A stretch of 64,000 nucleotides of DNA from Microbacterium sp. (GTDB taxonomy: Bacteria; Actinomycetota; Actinomycetes; Actinomycetales; Microbacteriaceae): the NCBI GenBank assembly GCA_017306415.1, contig JAFKIL010000004.1, positions 1 to 64,000 of the forward strand. Direction: 5' to 3'. Positions 52,672 through 60,950 of this stretch are shown here, one piece after another. How positions within the stretch are numbered: the stretch's first letter is position 1; every line of letters starts with the position of its first letter. A model generated the notes under the pieces. It did no database searches, had not been told where the DNA came from, and saw nothing but the letters and a program-made list of their open reading frames with translations. Made by a program: the position numbers and the translations under genes.

Positions 52672-53082
52672 ATGGCGGACATCTTCGACGTGATCGCAGA
52701 CGGCACACGTCGCGACATCCTGCGACTCCTTCTCGACCGCTCGTCCGCCGGGCAGAACGGCACGAGCGTGTCGCAGATCGTGCACGAGCTCGGCGTCAGC
52801 CAGCCCACGGTCTCCAAGCACCTCAAGGTGCTGCGCGAGGCCGAGCTCGTCTCCGTGCGCGAAGAGGGCCAGCACCGCTACTACAGCCTTTCGCCGGAGC
52901 CGCTCGACGAGATCGACGACTGGATCGTCCCGTTCCTCGCTGCCGACGAGGACGTGGCCGCGCTCACGACGGCCTCGTCGCTGCCCGACTCGGCCGCTCA
53001 CGCCGCCGACGTCGTGGGCAGGGCCGCGGCATCCGCGAAGCACGCGTTGGAGAACGCGCTGCGCAAGCTTCCCGGCCGCTGA
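52672..53082 (+). CDS. ArsR-type winged-helix transcriptional regulator
   Basis: A 136-residue protein with an ArsR fold: FDVIADGTRRDILRLLLD, recognition helix GVSQPTVSKHLKVLREA, and wing VREEGQHRYYSLSPEPLDEI. No Cys metal-sensing motif (no CVC) is present, so it is not a classical arsenic sensor; it resembles the actinobacterial regulators with Ala-rich C-terminal extension. TAACCT (52660-52665) lies six bases before the ATG. It may control the divergent potassium uptake pair (inference). Confidence 0.92.
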   Translation: MADIFDVIADGTRRDILRLLLDRSSAGQNGTSVSQIVHELGVSQPTVSKHLKVLREAELVSVREEGQHRYYSLSPEPLDEIDDWIVPFLAADEDVAALTTASSLPDSAAHAADVVGRAAASAKHALENALRKLPGR

Positions 53083-53162
53083 CCGCCCGCTGTTCCGCTC
53101 CGTTTCGGCGCGTAATGCGGGGGTCGGGCGCGTGACCCCACCGACCACATCGGCCACTCGGG

Positions 53163-53192
53163 TTTACACGTGTCGCTCGGACCCCATAGAGT
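53163..53192 (+). promoter_or_regulatory. Promoter of the BldC-like gene
   Basis: TTTACA (53163-53168) and TAGAGT (53187-53192), 18 bases apart, place a transcript start near 53199. The 29-base leader carries GGGGGAAAGG before the ATG at 53228. Confidence 0.5.
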
Positions 53193-53227
53193 GTGCACAG
53201 CAATTCTGGGGGAAAGGTACAACGGGG

Positions 53228-53419
53228 ATGGCGGAGATGTCGGACATGCGCTTCTTGACGGTCGCCGAGGTCGCGGATCTGATGCGCGTCTCGAAGATGA
53301 CCGTCTATCGACTCGTGCACGCCGGCGAGCTGCCCGCTGTCCGCTTCGGCCGCAGCTATCGGGTCCCGGAGGCGGCCGTCACAGCCGCTCTGCAGCGGCC
53401 GGTCGCCGACGTCGGCTAG
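53228..53419 (+). CDS. bldC: BldC-type MerR-like DNA-binding protein
   Basis: A 63-residue single winged-helix-turn-helix domain: MRFLTVAEVADLMRVSKMTVYRLVHAGELPAVRFGR pattern split as TVAEVADLMRVSKMTVYR and ELPAVRFGRSYRVPEAAV. It is the size of Streptomyces BldC, which binds DNA in head-to-tail arrays to control development; in non-sporulating relatives the role is less clear. Excisionase-type HTH proteins look similar, but no phage or integrase gene is near. Confidence 0.88.
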   Translation: MAEMSDMRFLTVAEVADLMRVSKMTVYRLVHAGELPAVRFGRSYRVPEAAVTAALQRPVADVG

Positions 53420-53533
53420 ACTGCCCGGAGGCATTTCTCCGCGCCGGGGCCTTTTCCCGGCCGCTGGAGGCTGTTCCGTCACGACCCGGGCGCACGCCAC
53501 CGTGTGCCCAACCCCGACATAGTGAGGTTTTCC

Positions 53534-53632
53534 GTGGGTTCTGTCATCAAGAAGCGCCGCAAGCGCATGGCGAAGAAGAAGCACCGCAAGTTGCTTCGCA
53601 AGACTCGCCACCAGCGCCGCAACAAGAAGTAA
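53534..53632 (+). CDS. Small ribosomal protein bS22 / AURKAIP1-COX24 domain peptide
   Basis: GTG at 53534 to TAA at 53632 encodes 32 residues beginning MGSVIKKRRKRMAKKKH and ending RHQRRNKK. This extremely basic peptide matches the actinobacterial AURKAIP1/COX24-like protein described as bS22 in the mycobacterial 30S subunit. GAGG lies about ten bases upstream, and a terminator follows at 53648. The position after a BldC-type gene is the conserved actinobacterial arrangement, as far as I know. Confidence 0.92.
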   Translation: MGSVIKKRRKRMAKKKHRKLLRKTRHQRRNKK

Positions 53633-53647
53633 GCGGCAACCGCACCG

Positions 53648-53681
53648 AGCGCCTGTCCAACGGACGGGCGCTTCGTGTTTT
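53648..53681 (+). terminator. Intrinsic terminator after bS22 gene
   Basis: Arms AGCGCCTGTCC (53648-53658) and GGACGGGCGCT (53662-53672), one wobble pair, three-base loop, followed by a T-rich run ending TTTT at 53681. The rhodanese promoter hexamer starts six bases further on. Confidence 0.75.
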
Positions 53682-53699
53682 GCCGGTAGCGTGGCTGGC

Positions 53700-53993
53700 A
53701 TGAAGTCGATCACCGTCCAGCAGCTGCGCGACCGGCAGGATGTGCCGCTCGTCGACGTCCGCGAGCCGCACGAGTTCGCCGAGGGACGCGTTCCCGGCGC
53801 GATCAATCTGCCGATGTCGACCCTCGGCGATCACCTCGACGAACTGCCCTCGGGTGCGTTCGACGTCATCTGCGCGGTGGGCGGCCGGTCGGGCCGCGTC
53901 ACCGAGGCTCTCGAGGCCCGTGGATTCGACGTCACCAACGTCGACGGCGGGACGAACGGGTGGATCGCCGCCGGCTTCCCCGTCGAGCGCTGA
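53700..53993 (+). CDS. Rhodanese-like domain protein
   Basis: A 97-residue single rhodanese domain: VPLVDVREPHEFAEGRVPGA, INLPMSTLG and the active-site loop with Cys in ICAVGGRSGRV, ending NVDGGTNGWIAAGFPVER. It may carry persulfide sulfur. ATG at 53700 has TAGCGT (53687-53692) seven bases upstream, so a GTG at 53691 inside that hexamer is rejected as the start. It leads an operon with a glutaredoxin-like and a Dabb-domain protein. Confidence 0.93.
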   Translation: MKSITVQQLRDRQDVPLVDVREPHEFAEGRVPGAINLPMSTLGDHLDELPSGAFDVICAVGGRSGRVTEALEARGFDVTNVDGGTNGWIAAGFPVER

Positions 53994-54003
53994 GCCGGTA
54001 CCC

Positions 54004-54282
54004 ATGACGACCGTGACGGTGATCGGCAAGCCGGACTGCCATCTGTGCGACGTCGCCCACGAGATCGTCGATCAGGTCGTGGCCGACCTGCCGGACGGGG
54101 TCGCGGCGCGCGTCGAGGTGGTGGAGAAGTCGATCCTGGACGACCCGGCGCTGTACGAGCTGTGGTGGGAGAAGATCCCCGTCGTGCTGATCGACGACCG
54201 ACTGCACGCGCATTGGCGCGTCGCGGCGGACCGGCTGCGTCGCGCGTTGGTGGAGACGGACGATGTGGAGGTGGGTCGATGA
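54004..54282 (+). CDS. Glutaredoxin-like protein (DUF836)
   Basis: A 92-residue thioredoxin-fold protein with the redox motif Cys-x-x-Cys in KPDCHLCDVAHEIV and the cis-Pro segment KIPVVLIDDRLH. The family is the DUF836 or YruB-like small glutaredoxin relatives, probably a thiol-disulfide reductase. It follows the rhodanese by ten bases and overlaps the next gene by four. Confidence 0.92.
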   Translation: MTTVTVIGKPDCHLCDVAHEIVDQVVADLPDGVAARVEVVEKSILDDPALYELWWEKIPVVLIDDRLHAHWRVAADRLRRALVETDDVEVGR

Positions 54283-54575
54283 CCCTGCGGCACGTGGTCG
54301 CGTGGAAGCTCGCGGCCGATGACGAGGCGACGCGGGTCGCGCAGGCGCGCGAGATCGCGGACCGGCTGCGGGCGTTGGTCGGCGTGGTCCCGTCCATCGG
54401 GACGATGACCGTCGGCCCGAACGTCGTCGAGGGAAATTGGGACGCCGCCCTCGTCGCCGACTTCGCCGATCGCGCCGCGCTCGACGCGTACGTCGAACAT
54501 CCCGCCCATCAGGACGTCGTCGTCTTCATCCGCGGCGTGGTCTCTGACCGCGTCGCCGTGGACTTCGAACTCTGA
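54279..54575 (+). CDS. Dabb (stress-responsive A/B barrel) domain protein
   Basis: A 98-residue Dabb domain: MTLRHVVAWKLAADDE at the start, an internal VGPNVVEGNWDAALVADF, and DAYVEHPAHQDVVVFIRG with the conserved His-Pro. These dimeric alpha-beta barrel proteins have varied and mostly unknown roles. The ATG overlaps the glutaredoxin-like stop. Confidence 0.92.
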   Translation: MTLRHVVAWKLAADDEATRVAQAREIADRLRALVGVVPSIGTMTVGPNVVEGNWDAALVADFADRAALDAYVEHPAHQDVVVFIRGVVSDRVAVDFEL

Positions 54576-54579
54576 CGCG

Positions 54580-54756
54580 TCAGACCTCGACGACGGGTGC
54601 GTCGGGCGCGTTCGTCTTGATGGACTCGATGCCGTTGAGAGCGCCCGCTTTCGACGAGTAGCCCTCGCCGGTGGCGATCACCTGCCCGTTGGAGGCCTTC
54701 AGGCGGAAGCGCCATTCGCCGGCCTTGTCGGTGTACAGCTCGAACTTCCCAGCCAT
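54580..54756 (-). CDS. DUF1508/YegP-like small protein
   Basis: A 58-residue DUF1508 unit: GKFELYTDKAGEWRFRLKA, NGQVIATGEGYSSKAGALNGI, then IKTNAPDAPVVEV. The family consists of one or two such repeats and has no proven role. The ATG at 54756 has GGGAGGTT-type sequence ten bases upstream. Three bases separate its stop from the convergent Dabb gene. Confidence 0.9.
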   Translation of the reverse strand: MAGKFELYTDKAGEWRFRLKASNGQVIATGEGYSSKAGALNGIESIKTNAPDAPVVEV

Positions 54757-54855
54757 GTGCAACCTCCCAGTTCGCACGGAGCCCCTCGTCGGGCGCTGGG
54801 CTCAGGGTATCGACGCCGAGTCCCCCGCGAAAGGGCACGGGGCGCGGGCGCCACG

Positions 54856-54944
54856 GGTGCGAAAACACGGACGGTCGAGACGACGCGCGGCTGAAGCCGA
54901 CCCCGGTGCGGCGTGCCGCAACCATCCGTCCGCGTTTTCGGACC
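54856..54944. repeat. Inverted repeat with GAAAACnCGGACGG arms
   Basis: GGTGCGAAAACACGGACGG (54856-54874) and the complement of GGTCCGAAAACGCGGACGG (54926-54944) face each other across 51 bases, which themselves hold GC hairpins. It lies between the convergent side of the ABC operon and the DUF1508 gene, and shares its core with 30184-30207. It may be a transcription-ending or mobile palindromic unit. Confidence 0.6.
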
Positions 54945-54969
54945 AGGACCCGCAGCGCGGGCAGCGCCG

Positions 54970-56064
54970 TCAGTCCGCGGGGCGGACAGCCACGGGCTCG
55001 GGAGCCAGCGCGAGGCGGACCGCGTCGCCGTACTCGACGCGCTCGCCGGCCGGATGCTGCACCCGCACGAGCGTCCCGTCGTCCGTCCGCACGAGCGTTC
55101 GACGGAAGCTTCCGAGGAACGTGCTCTCCTGCACCACCGCGTCCGCCCCCGGCTGCCCATCCGTCGCGAAGCGGACGTTCTCGGGCCGCAGGAACACGGT
55201 GACGGGCCCCTGGGCCGCGGTCTGCGTCGGCAGGTCCACGCCCCACACGCGCACGGACATGCCGGATGCCTCACCCGGCACCATGCTCGACAATCCCACG
55301 AACGCCGCCACGTTGGGCGTCGCCGGCCGCAGGTAGAGCTCCTCGGGGGTGCCGATCTGGTCGATGCGACCGGCGTCCATCACGGCGATGCGGTCGGAGA
55401 CGGCCAGCGCCTCCTCCTGGTCGTGGGTGACGAAGACCGTGGTGATCCCCAGGCGGAGCTGGATGCGACGGATCTCGTCGCGCAGCTGCACGCGCACCTT
55501 GGCGTCGAGGGCCGACAGCGGCTCGTCGAGAAGCAGGACGCGGGGCTCCGTGACCAGCGCACGGGCGAGGGCGACGCGCTGCTGCTGCCCACCCGACAGC
55601 TGGTGCGGGTACCGGTCGGCGAGATGGTCGAGGCCGACCAGCTCGAGCGCGTCGCCGGCGCGGCGCGCGGCCTCGGCCCGGCCGACACCGCGGCGACGCA
55701 GGCCGAAGGCGGTGTTCTCGCCCACCCGCAGGTGCGGGAACAGCGAGTACGACTGGAACACCATGCCGATGTCGCGCTTGTTGGTCGGCACGTCCGACAC
55801 GTCGCGGTTGCCGAGGAACACGGCACCCCCGGTCGCGCGCTCGAGGCCGGCGAGGACGCGCAGCGCGGTCGTCTTGCCGCACCCGGACGGCCCGAGCAGC
55901 GAGACGAACTCGCCGGGGGCGATGTCCAGGTCGACGCCGTGCAGCACGCGGTTGGTGCCGTAGTCCTTCACGACGGAGCGGAACTCGACGCGCGTGCCGT
56001 CCGTCGACCCGGAGAGGAGGAGGTTGTCCGAGGTGCGGGGGAGTGCCCGATCGGCGATGGTCAT
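54970..56064 (-). CDS. ABC importer ATP-binding protein (PotA/FbpC-like)
   Basis: A 364-residue ATPase: Walker A GPSGCGKTT, Q-loop MVFQSYSLFPHL, signature LSGGQQQRVALARAL, Walker B VLLLDEPLSALD, and switch His in VFVTHDQEEAL. A C-terminal TOBE domain (about residues 260-364) places it in the CUT1/PotA/Fbp class. It is last of four overlapping genes (binding protein, two permeases, ATPase). Confidence 0.95.
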   Translation of the reverse strand: MTIADRALPRTSDNLLLSGSTDGTRVEFRSVVKDYGTNRVLHGVDLDIAPGEFVSLLGPSGCGKTTALRVLAGLERATGGAVFLGNRDVSDVPTNKRDIGMVFQSYSLFPHLRVGENTAFGLRRRGVGRAEAARRAGDALELVGLDHLADRYPHQLSGGQQQRVALARALVTEPRVLLLDEPLSALDAKVRVQLRDEIRRIQLRLGITTVFVTHDQEEALAVSDRIAVMDAGRIDQIGTPEELYLRPATPNVAAFVGLSSMVPGEASGMSVRVWGVDLPTQTAAQGPVTVFLRPENVRFATDGQPGADAVVQESTFLGSFRRTLVRTDDGTLVRVQHPAGERVEYGDAVRLALAPEPVAVRPAD

Positions 56065-56861
56065 GGGGTGGTCCTTCCGGTGCGGCCGCGTCCGACGCGA
56101 CCGATGATGAGCAGCAGCACGAACGCGAACGCGAGCGCGAGGATCGTGACGATCGCCGCGGCGAAGCCGTCGGTCTTCTGCACCACGAGCAGTGCGGTCT
56201 GCAGAACCTGACGGTTCAGCAGCGATGCGATGGTGAACTCGCCGAGGACGACGGCCACCGAGATGAGCGATGCCGCGAGCAGCCCCTGACGCAGGTTCGG
56301 GGCGAGCACCCGCAGGACGACGGTGATCCAGCCGGAGCCGAGCGTGCGCGCGGCCTCGGTGAGCGTCTTGACGTCCACCGCGTCGATCGACGCCTGGATG
56401 GAGCGGTACGCGAACGGCAGCACGGTGATGCCGTACGCGAACGCCAGTGTCCAGGCGCCCGTGCCGAGCGTGCGCCCGATCTGCAGGTAGATCGGCGCGA
56501 GGCCGACGACGAGCACGATCGCGGGGATCGAGATCGGCAGGAGCGCCACGAACTCGAACGCCGACCGCAGCTTCGGGAAGCGCAGGGCCACGAGGATCAT
56601 CGTCGGCGTGAGCAGGAACAGCACGATCGCCACGGTCACGACCGCGAGGAGGAGCGAGTTGCCGAGGCCGACCCAGATCGGCTGGAACACCGACGACTCC
56701 GCGGGCGAGAACAGCGCGGTCCAATGGTCCAGCGTGTAGCCGGTGCCGTCGACACGACGGAACGTGAACAACACGAGCGACACGATCGGGACGGCGAAGA
56801 ACAGTCCGACGACGATGCCGATGATCCACCGTGTGACGCGGGAGGGCGCGAGCAGATTCAC
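56061..56861 (-). CDS. ABC importer permease, second subunit
   Basis: A 266-residue inner-membrane permease with about six helices (WIIGIVVGLFFAVPIVSLV, SLLLAVVTVAIVLFLLTPTM) and the coupling EAA loop LTEAARTLGSGWITVVLRVLAPN interrupted only in spelling. The start is GTG at 56861, overlapping the first permease's stop as GTGA. It pairs with the other permease to form the pore. Confidence 0.92.
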   Translation of the reverse strand: MNLLAPSRVTRWIIGIVVGLFFAVPIVSLVLFTFRRVDGTGYTLDHWTALFSPAESSVFQPIWVGLGNSLLLAVVTVAIVLFLLTPTMILVALRFPKLRSAFEFVALLPISIPAIVLVVGLAPIYLQIGRTLGTGAWTLAFAYGITVLPFAYRSIQASIDAVDVKTLTEAARTLGSGWITVVLRVLAPNLRQGLLAASLISVAVVLGEFTIASLLNRQVLQTALLVVQKTDGFAAAIVTILALAFAFVLLLIIGRVGRGRTGRTTP

Positions 56862-57787
56862 GACTGCCACCTCGCTGCTCGGCGCTGCACGAGCGAGTAG
56901 ATCCACATCACCACGGCCACCACGACGATCATGCCGAGCGCGAGCGCGCCGGCGAGGTTCTGCCGTCCGAGCAGCGTCTCGCTCGTGAGGGCCGCGCGGA
57001 TCTGGAGGGGCACGATCGGCGCGCCCTGGCTCGCGAGGGCCGCTGCCGTCGCATAGGACGAGAACGCGTTGGCGAACAGCAGCAGGAGGCTCGCGAGGAA
57101 CGCGGGCGTCAGCACCGGTATGCCGACGTGTCGCCAGAAGCCGCCGCGCGTGCCGCCGAGGGTGAGGTTCGCCTCGACCCACTGCGGCTTGAGCGCGCTC
57201 AGCGCCGGGAAGAACGTGATCACCATGAGCGGGATCTGGAAGGTGATGTAGGCCGGGATCAGGCCGGGGAGCTCGTAGATCCACGGTCCGTTCGCGTAGA
57301 TGTCGATCCCGCCGCCCTTCAGCAGCTGGGTGATCAGGCCCTGCAGGCCGATCGTGGCGATCCACATGAACGCGAGCATGACGCCGCCGAACTGGGCGAG
57401 GACGCCGGATGCGGCATCCACCGTCGTCCGCACGAAGCCGCTGTCGGAGAGCCCCAGCATCGCGTAGCAGACGAGCGCTCCGACGACCGCACCGATCACC
57501 GCGGTGAGCAGCGACACCCACGTCGAATTCCAGAACGTGAGGAGGATCACCGGGTCGCCGAGGGCGGCGACATTGTCGAGGGTGAACCTCCCTGCTCCGT
57601 CGAAGAGGCCCGAGCCGATCGCGAGGACGGTCGGCAGCAGCAGGAACAGCAGGATGTACGCGGCGAACGGCGTGAGCCCGAGCCAGGCCCATCCGGCACG
57701 GCCGCGCCGCGACGGAGCTCGTGACTCCGTCGCGGCGGGGCGTGCGCCCGGGTCGATGTCGACCCGGGCGGTGGCGGTGGCGGTCAC
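56858..57787 (-). CDS. ABC importer permease, first subunit
   Basis: A 309-residue permease: a 30-residue charged N-terminus, helices from AWLGLTPFAAYILLFLLLP onward, and the EAA-type loop VEANLTLGGTRGGFWRHVGIPV. Start is GTG at 57787 overlapping the binding-protein stop (GTGA). The paired fused-like organisation is that of polyamine, phosphonate, thiamine and ferric-ion importers. Confidence 0.92.
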   Translation of the reverse strand: MTATATARVDIDPGARPAATESRAPSRRGRAGWAWLGLTPFAAYILLFLLLPTVLAIGSGLFDGAGRFTLDNVAALGDPVILLTFWNSTWVSLLTAVIGAVVGALVCYAMLGLSDSGFVRTTVDAASGVLAQFGGVMLAFMWIATIGLQGLITQLLKGGGIDIYANGPWIYELPGLIPAYITFQIPLMVITFFPALSALKPQWVEANLTLGGTRGGFWRHVGIPVLTPAFLASLLLLFANAFSSYATAAALASQGAPIVPLQIRAALTSETLLGRQNLAGALALGMIVVVAVVMWIYSLVQRRAARWQS

Positions 57788-58926
57788 TGGACCGCCGCTG
57801 CCCACTTCTGGCCGAGGAGCGTGCCGGCCGCAGTGCTCTGCTTCTCGGTGGGGACGACGCTGTCGGACGGCGCCTCCGGGAGCTTGGCCGCGGCATCCTT
57901 GTCGAGGGTGCCGGCCTTCTCCATCGCGTCCATGCGCACGGGGCGTGCGCCGCCCTGGAGCCACAGGTTCTGGACGTCGTCGCTGTACAGGAACTCCTCC
58001 CAGAGGCGCGCAGCGGCGGGGTGCGGGGCATCCTTGTTGACGGCCTGGTTGTAGTACCCCGCGTAGCCCGTGCCCGGGAGGATGACGACCTTCCAGTTGC
58101 TGTTGTCGGCGACGTGCGTGGCGTTCAGGTAGTCCCAGTCGAAGACGACGGGCGTCTCGCCGCTCGCGACGGTCGCGGTGGTGACATCCACCTTGAGGAG
58201 GTTGCCGGCCTTCTGCAGCTTCGAGAAGAAGTCGATTCCGGGCTGGAAGTCGTCGAGCGTGCCGCCCGACTGGACGTCGGCGAGGCCGACGGCGGCGAAC
58301 GCCGCGCCCGCCTGGGTCGGGTCGCCGTTGATGGCGACGGCGCTCTTGTAGTCGGACTTCAGCAGGTCGTCGAGCGAGGTCGGCGCCGGGTACTTGGAGG
58401 AGTCGTAGCCGATCGACATGTACCCGCCGTAGTCACCGGTGAACAGGCCCGTCGACTCCTTGAGGTTGTCGGCGATGTCCTTCCAGCCGGCCACCTTGTA
58501 GGGCGCGAACTGCGCCGTGTTCTGGAGGGCGACGGTGAGGCCGATGTCGAAGACGTCGGGCGCGGTGTCGAGGCCCGCGTTCGTCTTGGCAGCCGTGATC
58601 TCCTCGGCGCTGGATGCGTCGGGGGTCGCCTCGTTGACCGTGATCTTGGGGTACTTGGCCTTGAAGGCGTCGATGATCTTGCCGTAGTTCGCCCAGTCGT
58701 GGGGGAGGGCGATGACGTTGAGCGTGCCCTCCTTCTCAGCCGCCTTCTCCAGGTCGGAGAGCGTGCCGAAGGCGGCCAGGCTCGTCGCGGTCTTGGCGTC
58801 GACGCCGGAGCCGCCGCTCGGGTCGGCGTTCGCGGAGCCGGAGCATGCCGACAGGGCGAGCGCCGCGGTGGCCGCGATCGCCATGCCGAAGGCCGCGCGG
58901 GTCGCGCGGCGCGTGATGGTGGTCAT
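57784..58926 (-). CDS. ABC importer substrate-binding lipoprotein
   Basis: A 380-residue lipoprotein: signal peptide to LSACSG with lipid-modified Cys28, a Gly/Ser linker, then a type II periplasmic-binding fold (EGTLNVIALPHDWANYGKII, SIGYDSSKYPAPTSLDDLL, DWDYLNATHV). It resembles family 1 binding proteins of the PotD or Fbp kind; the residues that would tell polyamine from iron, thiamine or aminoethylphosphonate cannot be judged by eye. It heads the operon, and repeated elements lie in its promoter region. Confidence 0.93.
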   Translation of the reverse strand: MTTITRRATRAAFGMAIAATAALALSACSGSANADPSGGSGVDAKTATSLAAFGTLSDLEKAAEKEGTLNVIALPHDWANYGKIIDAFKAKYPKITVNEATPDASSAEEITAAKTNAGLDTAPDVFDIGLTVALQNTAQFAPYKVAGWKDIADNLKESTGLFTGDYGGYMSIGYDSSKYPAPTSLDDLLKSDYKSAVAINGDPTQAGAAFAAVGLADVQSGGTLDDFQPGIDFFSKLQKAGNLLKVDVTTATVASGETPVVFDWDYLNATHVADNSNWKVVILPGTGYAGYYNQAVNKDAPHPAAARLWEEFLYSDDVQNLWLQGGARPVRMDAMEKAGTLDKDAAAKLPEAPSDSVVPTEKQSTAAGTLLGQKWAAAVQ

Positions 58927-58995
58927 CTGCTGTTTCCTCTCGGTCGATCCGCGGTTCGGGTGCGGATCCGGACGGAGGAAACGTATTCAGGCGCG

Positions 58996-59029
58996 ATGAA
59001 CGGCGCCGACCGCCGAGGTGAACGGCGCG
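58996..59029. promoter_or_regulatory. 22-bp-spaced direct repeat upstream of ABC operon
   Basis: TGAACGGCGC occurs at 58997-59006 and 59019-59028, exactly two helical turns apart, both on the same face of the DNA. On the minus strand the repeats lie upstream of a TGAATA -10-like element and 70-100 bases before the binding-protein ATG. A hairpin (GATCCGC arms, about 58950-58971) follows in the leader. Confidence 0.45.
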
Positions 59030-59063
59030 TGAGCGTGGCGTGACGTCGCTGCGCGGGCGGCCC

Positions 59064-60404
59064 TTACGGCGCGAGGCGCGTGGGGCCGCGGAAGAGGAAG
59101 GTCACCTCGCGGATGGACGACTCTCCCAGCAGCAGCATGAGGACGCGGGCGAGGCCCATCCCGAAACCGCCGTGGGGTGGGACGCCGTAGCGGAAGAAGT
59201 CGAGGTAGTGCTCGAGACCGTTGAGGTCGAGGCCCTTCTCGACGGCCTGACGCTCGAGCACGTCGATGCGGTGCTCGCGCTGCGCGCCGGTCGTGATCTC
59301 GACGCCCTTGAAGAGCAGGTCGTAGCTCTTCGTGAGCCCGCTCTCTTCGTCGCGCATGTGGTAGAACGGCCGGATCTCGGGGTGGTAGTCGGTGACGAAC
59401 ACGAACTGGTGGCCGAACGTCTCCTCGACGTGCGCGGACACCTGACGTTCACCCTCGGGCTCGAGGTCGCCGTCGGTGCGCTGCGTCTCGTGACCGCGGG
59501 CCTTGACGATGTCGCGGGCCTCGGCGAGCGGGATGCGCGGGAACGGCAGCGTCGGGACGACCACCTCGACGCCGAACAGCTCCTCGATCTCGGCGCCGTG
59601 CTTCTCCTTCACTGCAGCGATCGCCGTCGCGAGGAGTTCCTCCTGCATGGCGGCGACGTCCTCGTGCGAGTCGATCCAGCTGATCTCGGCGTCGACGCTC
59701 GTGAACTCGGTCGCGTGGCGGCTCGTGAAGCTGGGGTCGGCGCGGAACACGTCGCCGATCTCGAAGATCCGACCGAAACCGGCGGCCTGCGCCATCTGCT
59801 TGTAGTGCTGCGGGCTCTGTGCGAGGTAGGCGGTCTGGTCGCCGAAATACTCGAGCGAGAACAGCTCGGCGTTCGACTCCGACGGGCTCGACATGAGCTT
59901 CGGGGTGTGGATCTCGACGTAGTCGCGGTCGATCCAGTACTGCCGCATGGCGTGCTCGAGCGTCGTCGACACACGGAAGATCAGGGCGTTGCGGCGCTGA
60001 CGCAGGTCGAGGAAGCGCCAGTCCATCCGCTTGTCGAGGCCGCTGTCGGCCGCGATCGGGGTCTCGGGAAGCGCGGGGGATGCCACCTCCAGCGCACCGA
60101 CCTTGATCTCGACGCCGCCGAGCTTCACCCGCTCGTCGTGCTTGAGCTCGCCCGTGACGGTGAGGAAGGTGCCGGTGGCGAGACCGGAGATGGACTCGGT
60201 CAGGGCGAGGGCTGCGGCATCCTGCTCGCTGCCGTCCTCCGCCGGTCGCGTGGCCGGGTTGACCAGCTGCACCGCCCCGCTCTCGTCGCGGAGGATGACG
60301 AACTGCACCTTCTTCTGATCGCGGACGGTCTCGACCCATCCGGAGACGGAGACGGGGCCGTCTTCCCGGGCCTGCAGCTGCTTGACGAGAACGCGTTCAC
60401 TCAC
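59064..60404 (-). CDS. aspS: Aspartyl-tRNA synthetase, short non-discriminating type
   Basis: A 446-residue class II synthetase: N-terminal OB fold (VSVSGWVETVRDQKKVQFVIL), motif 2 FEIGDVFRADPS with TSRHATEFTSVDAE, and motif 3 GGFGMGLARVLMLLL. It lacks the GAD insertion and is about 150 residues shorter than the usual bacterial AspRS, matching the archaeal/AspS2 type that charges both tRNA-Asp and tRNA-Asn. Start is GTG at 60404 with TAGACT eight bases upstream. If it is the only AspRS, GatCAB must complete Asn-tRNA. Confidence 0.94.
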   Translation of the reverse strand: MSERVLVKQLQAREDGPVSVSGWVETVRDQKKVQFVILRDESGAVQLVNPATRPAEDGSEQDAAALALTESISGLATGTFLTVTGELKHDERVKLGGVEIKVGALEVASPALPETPIAADSGLDKRMDWRFLDLRQRRNALIFRVSTTLEHAMRQYWIDRDYVEIHTPKLMSSPSESNAELFSLEYFGDQTAYLAQSPQHYKQMAQAAGFGRIFEIGDVFRADPSFTSRHATEFTSVDAEISWIDSHEDVAAMQEELLATAIAAVKEKHGAEIEELFGVEVVVPTLPFPRIPLAEARDIVKARGHETQRTDGDLEPEGERQVSAHVEETFGHQFVFVTDYHPEIRPFYHMRDEESGLTKSYDLLFKGVEITTGAQREHRIDVLERQAVEKGLDLNGLEHYLDFFRYGVPPHGGFGMGLARVLMLLLGESSIREVTFLFRGPTRLAP

Positions 60405-60463
60405 GAGGGTTCAGTCTACGTGGGGTGGTCCGTCGGCCTTTCGCCGTGCTCCAGACTGGAGGG

Positions 60464-60889
60464 ATGACCGCCGCTTCCGACGGCTCCGCGAAGAGCCCCA
60501 CCGAGATCGTCCCCGCTCGCTACCGTCGCCTCCTCGAGCTACCGCTCTACGGGCATCTGGGCACCGTCCGCCCGGACGGCACCGTGCAGGTGAACCCCAT
60601 GTGGTTCGAGTTCGACGGTGAGCACCTTCGCTTCACCCACACCACGAAGCGGCAGAAGTTCCGCAACCTTCAGGGCAATCCGTCGTATGCGCTGTCGATC
60701 ATCGATCCCGACAACCCGTTCCACTACCTCGAGGTCCGGGGTGAGCTCGTCGAGGTGGTGCCCGATCCCGAGGGCGCGTTCTACGTGCGGCTCCAGAACC
60801 GCTACGGCAACCCGAGCCAGACGCCCCCGCCCGACAAGGCGAACCGCGTCGTCCTGGTGATGTCGGTGGAGCGCGCGACGACGCAGTAG
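60464..60889 (+). CDS. PPOX-class F420-dependent oxidoreductase-like protein
   Basis: A 141-residue split-barrel flavin/F420-binding protein: LYGHLGTVRPDGTVQVNPMWFEFDG, then FTHTTKRQKFRNLQGNPS and HYLEVRGELVEVV, as in actinobacterial Rv1155-like F420 reductases. Substrate unknown. CAGACT then GGAGGG stands directly before the ATG, the same arrangement as in the aldo/keto reductase gene. Confidence 0.93.
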   Translation: MTAASDGSAKSPTEIVPARYRRLLELPLYGHLGTVRPDGTVQVNPMWFEFDGEHLRFTHTTKRQKFRNLQGNPSYALSIIDPDNPFHYLEVRGELVEVVPDPEGAFYVRLQNRYGNPSQTPPPDKANRVVLVMSVERATTQ

Positions 60890-60950
60890 TCCGCAGGTCG
60901 CGCCCCCGCTCCCAGCCCGCTCAGAGAACCCACCCCCGTAGACTGGGCGG

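Noticed and set aside
53228..53419. Phage excisionase
   Set aside because: The short HTH fits this family too, but the bS22 gene follows and there is no integrase, attachment repeat or phage gene.
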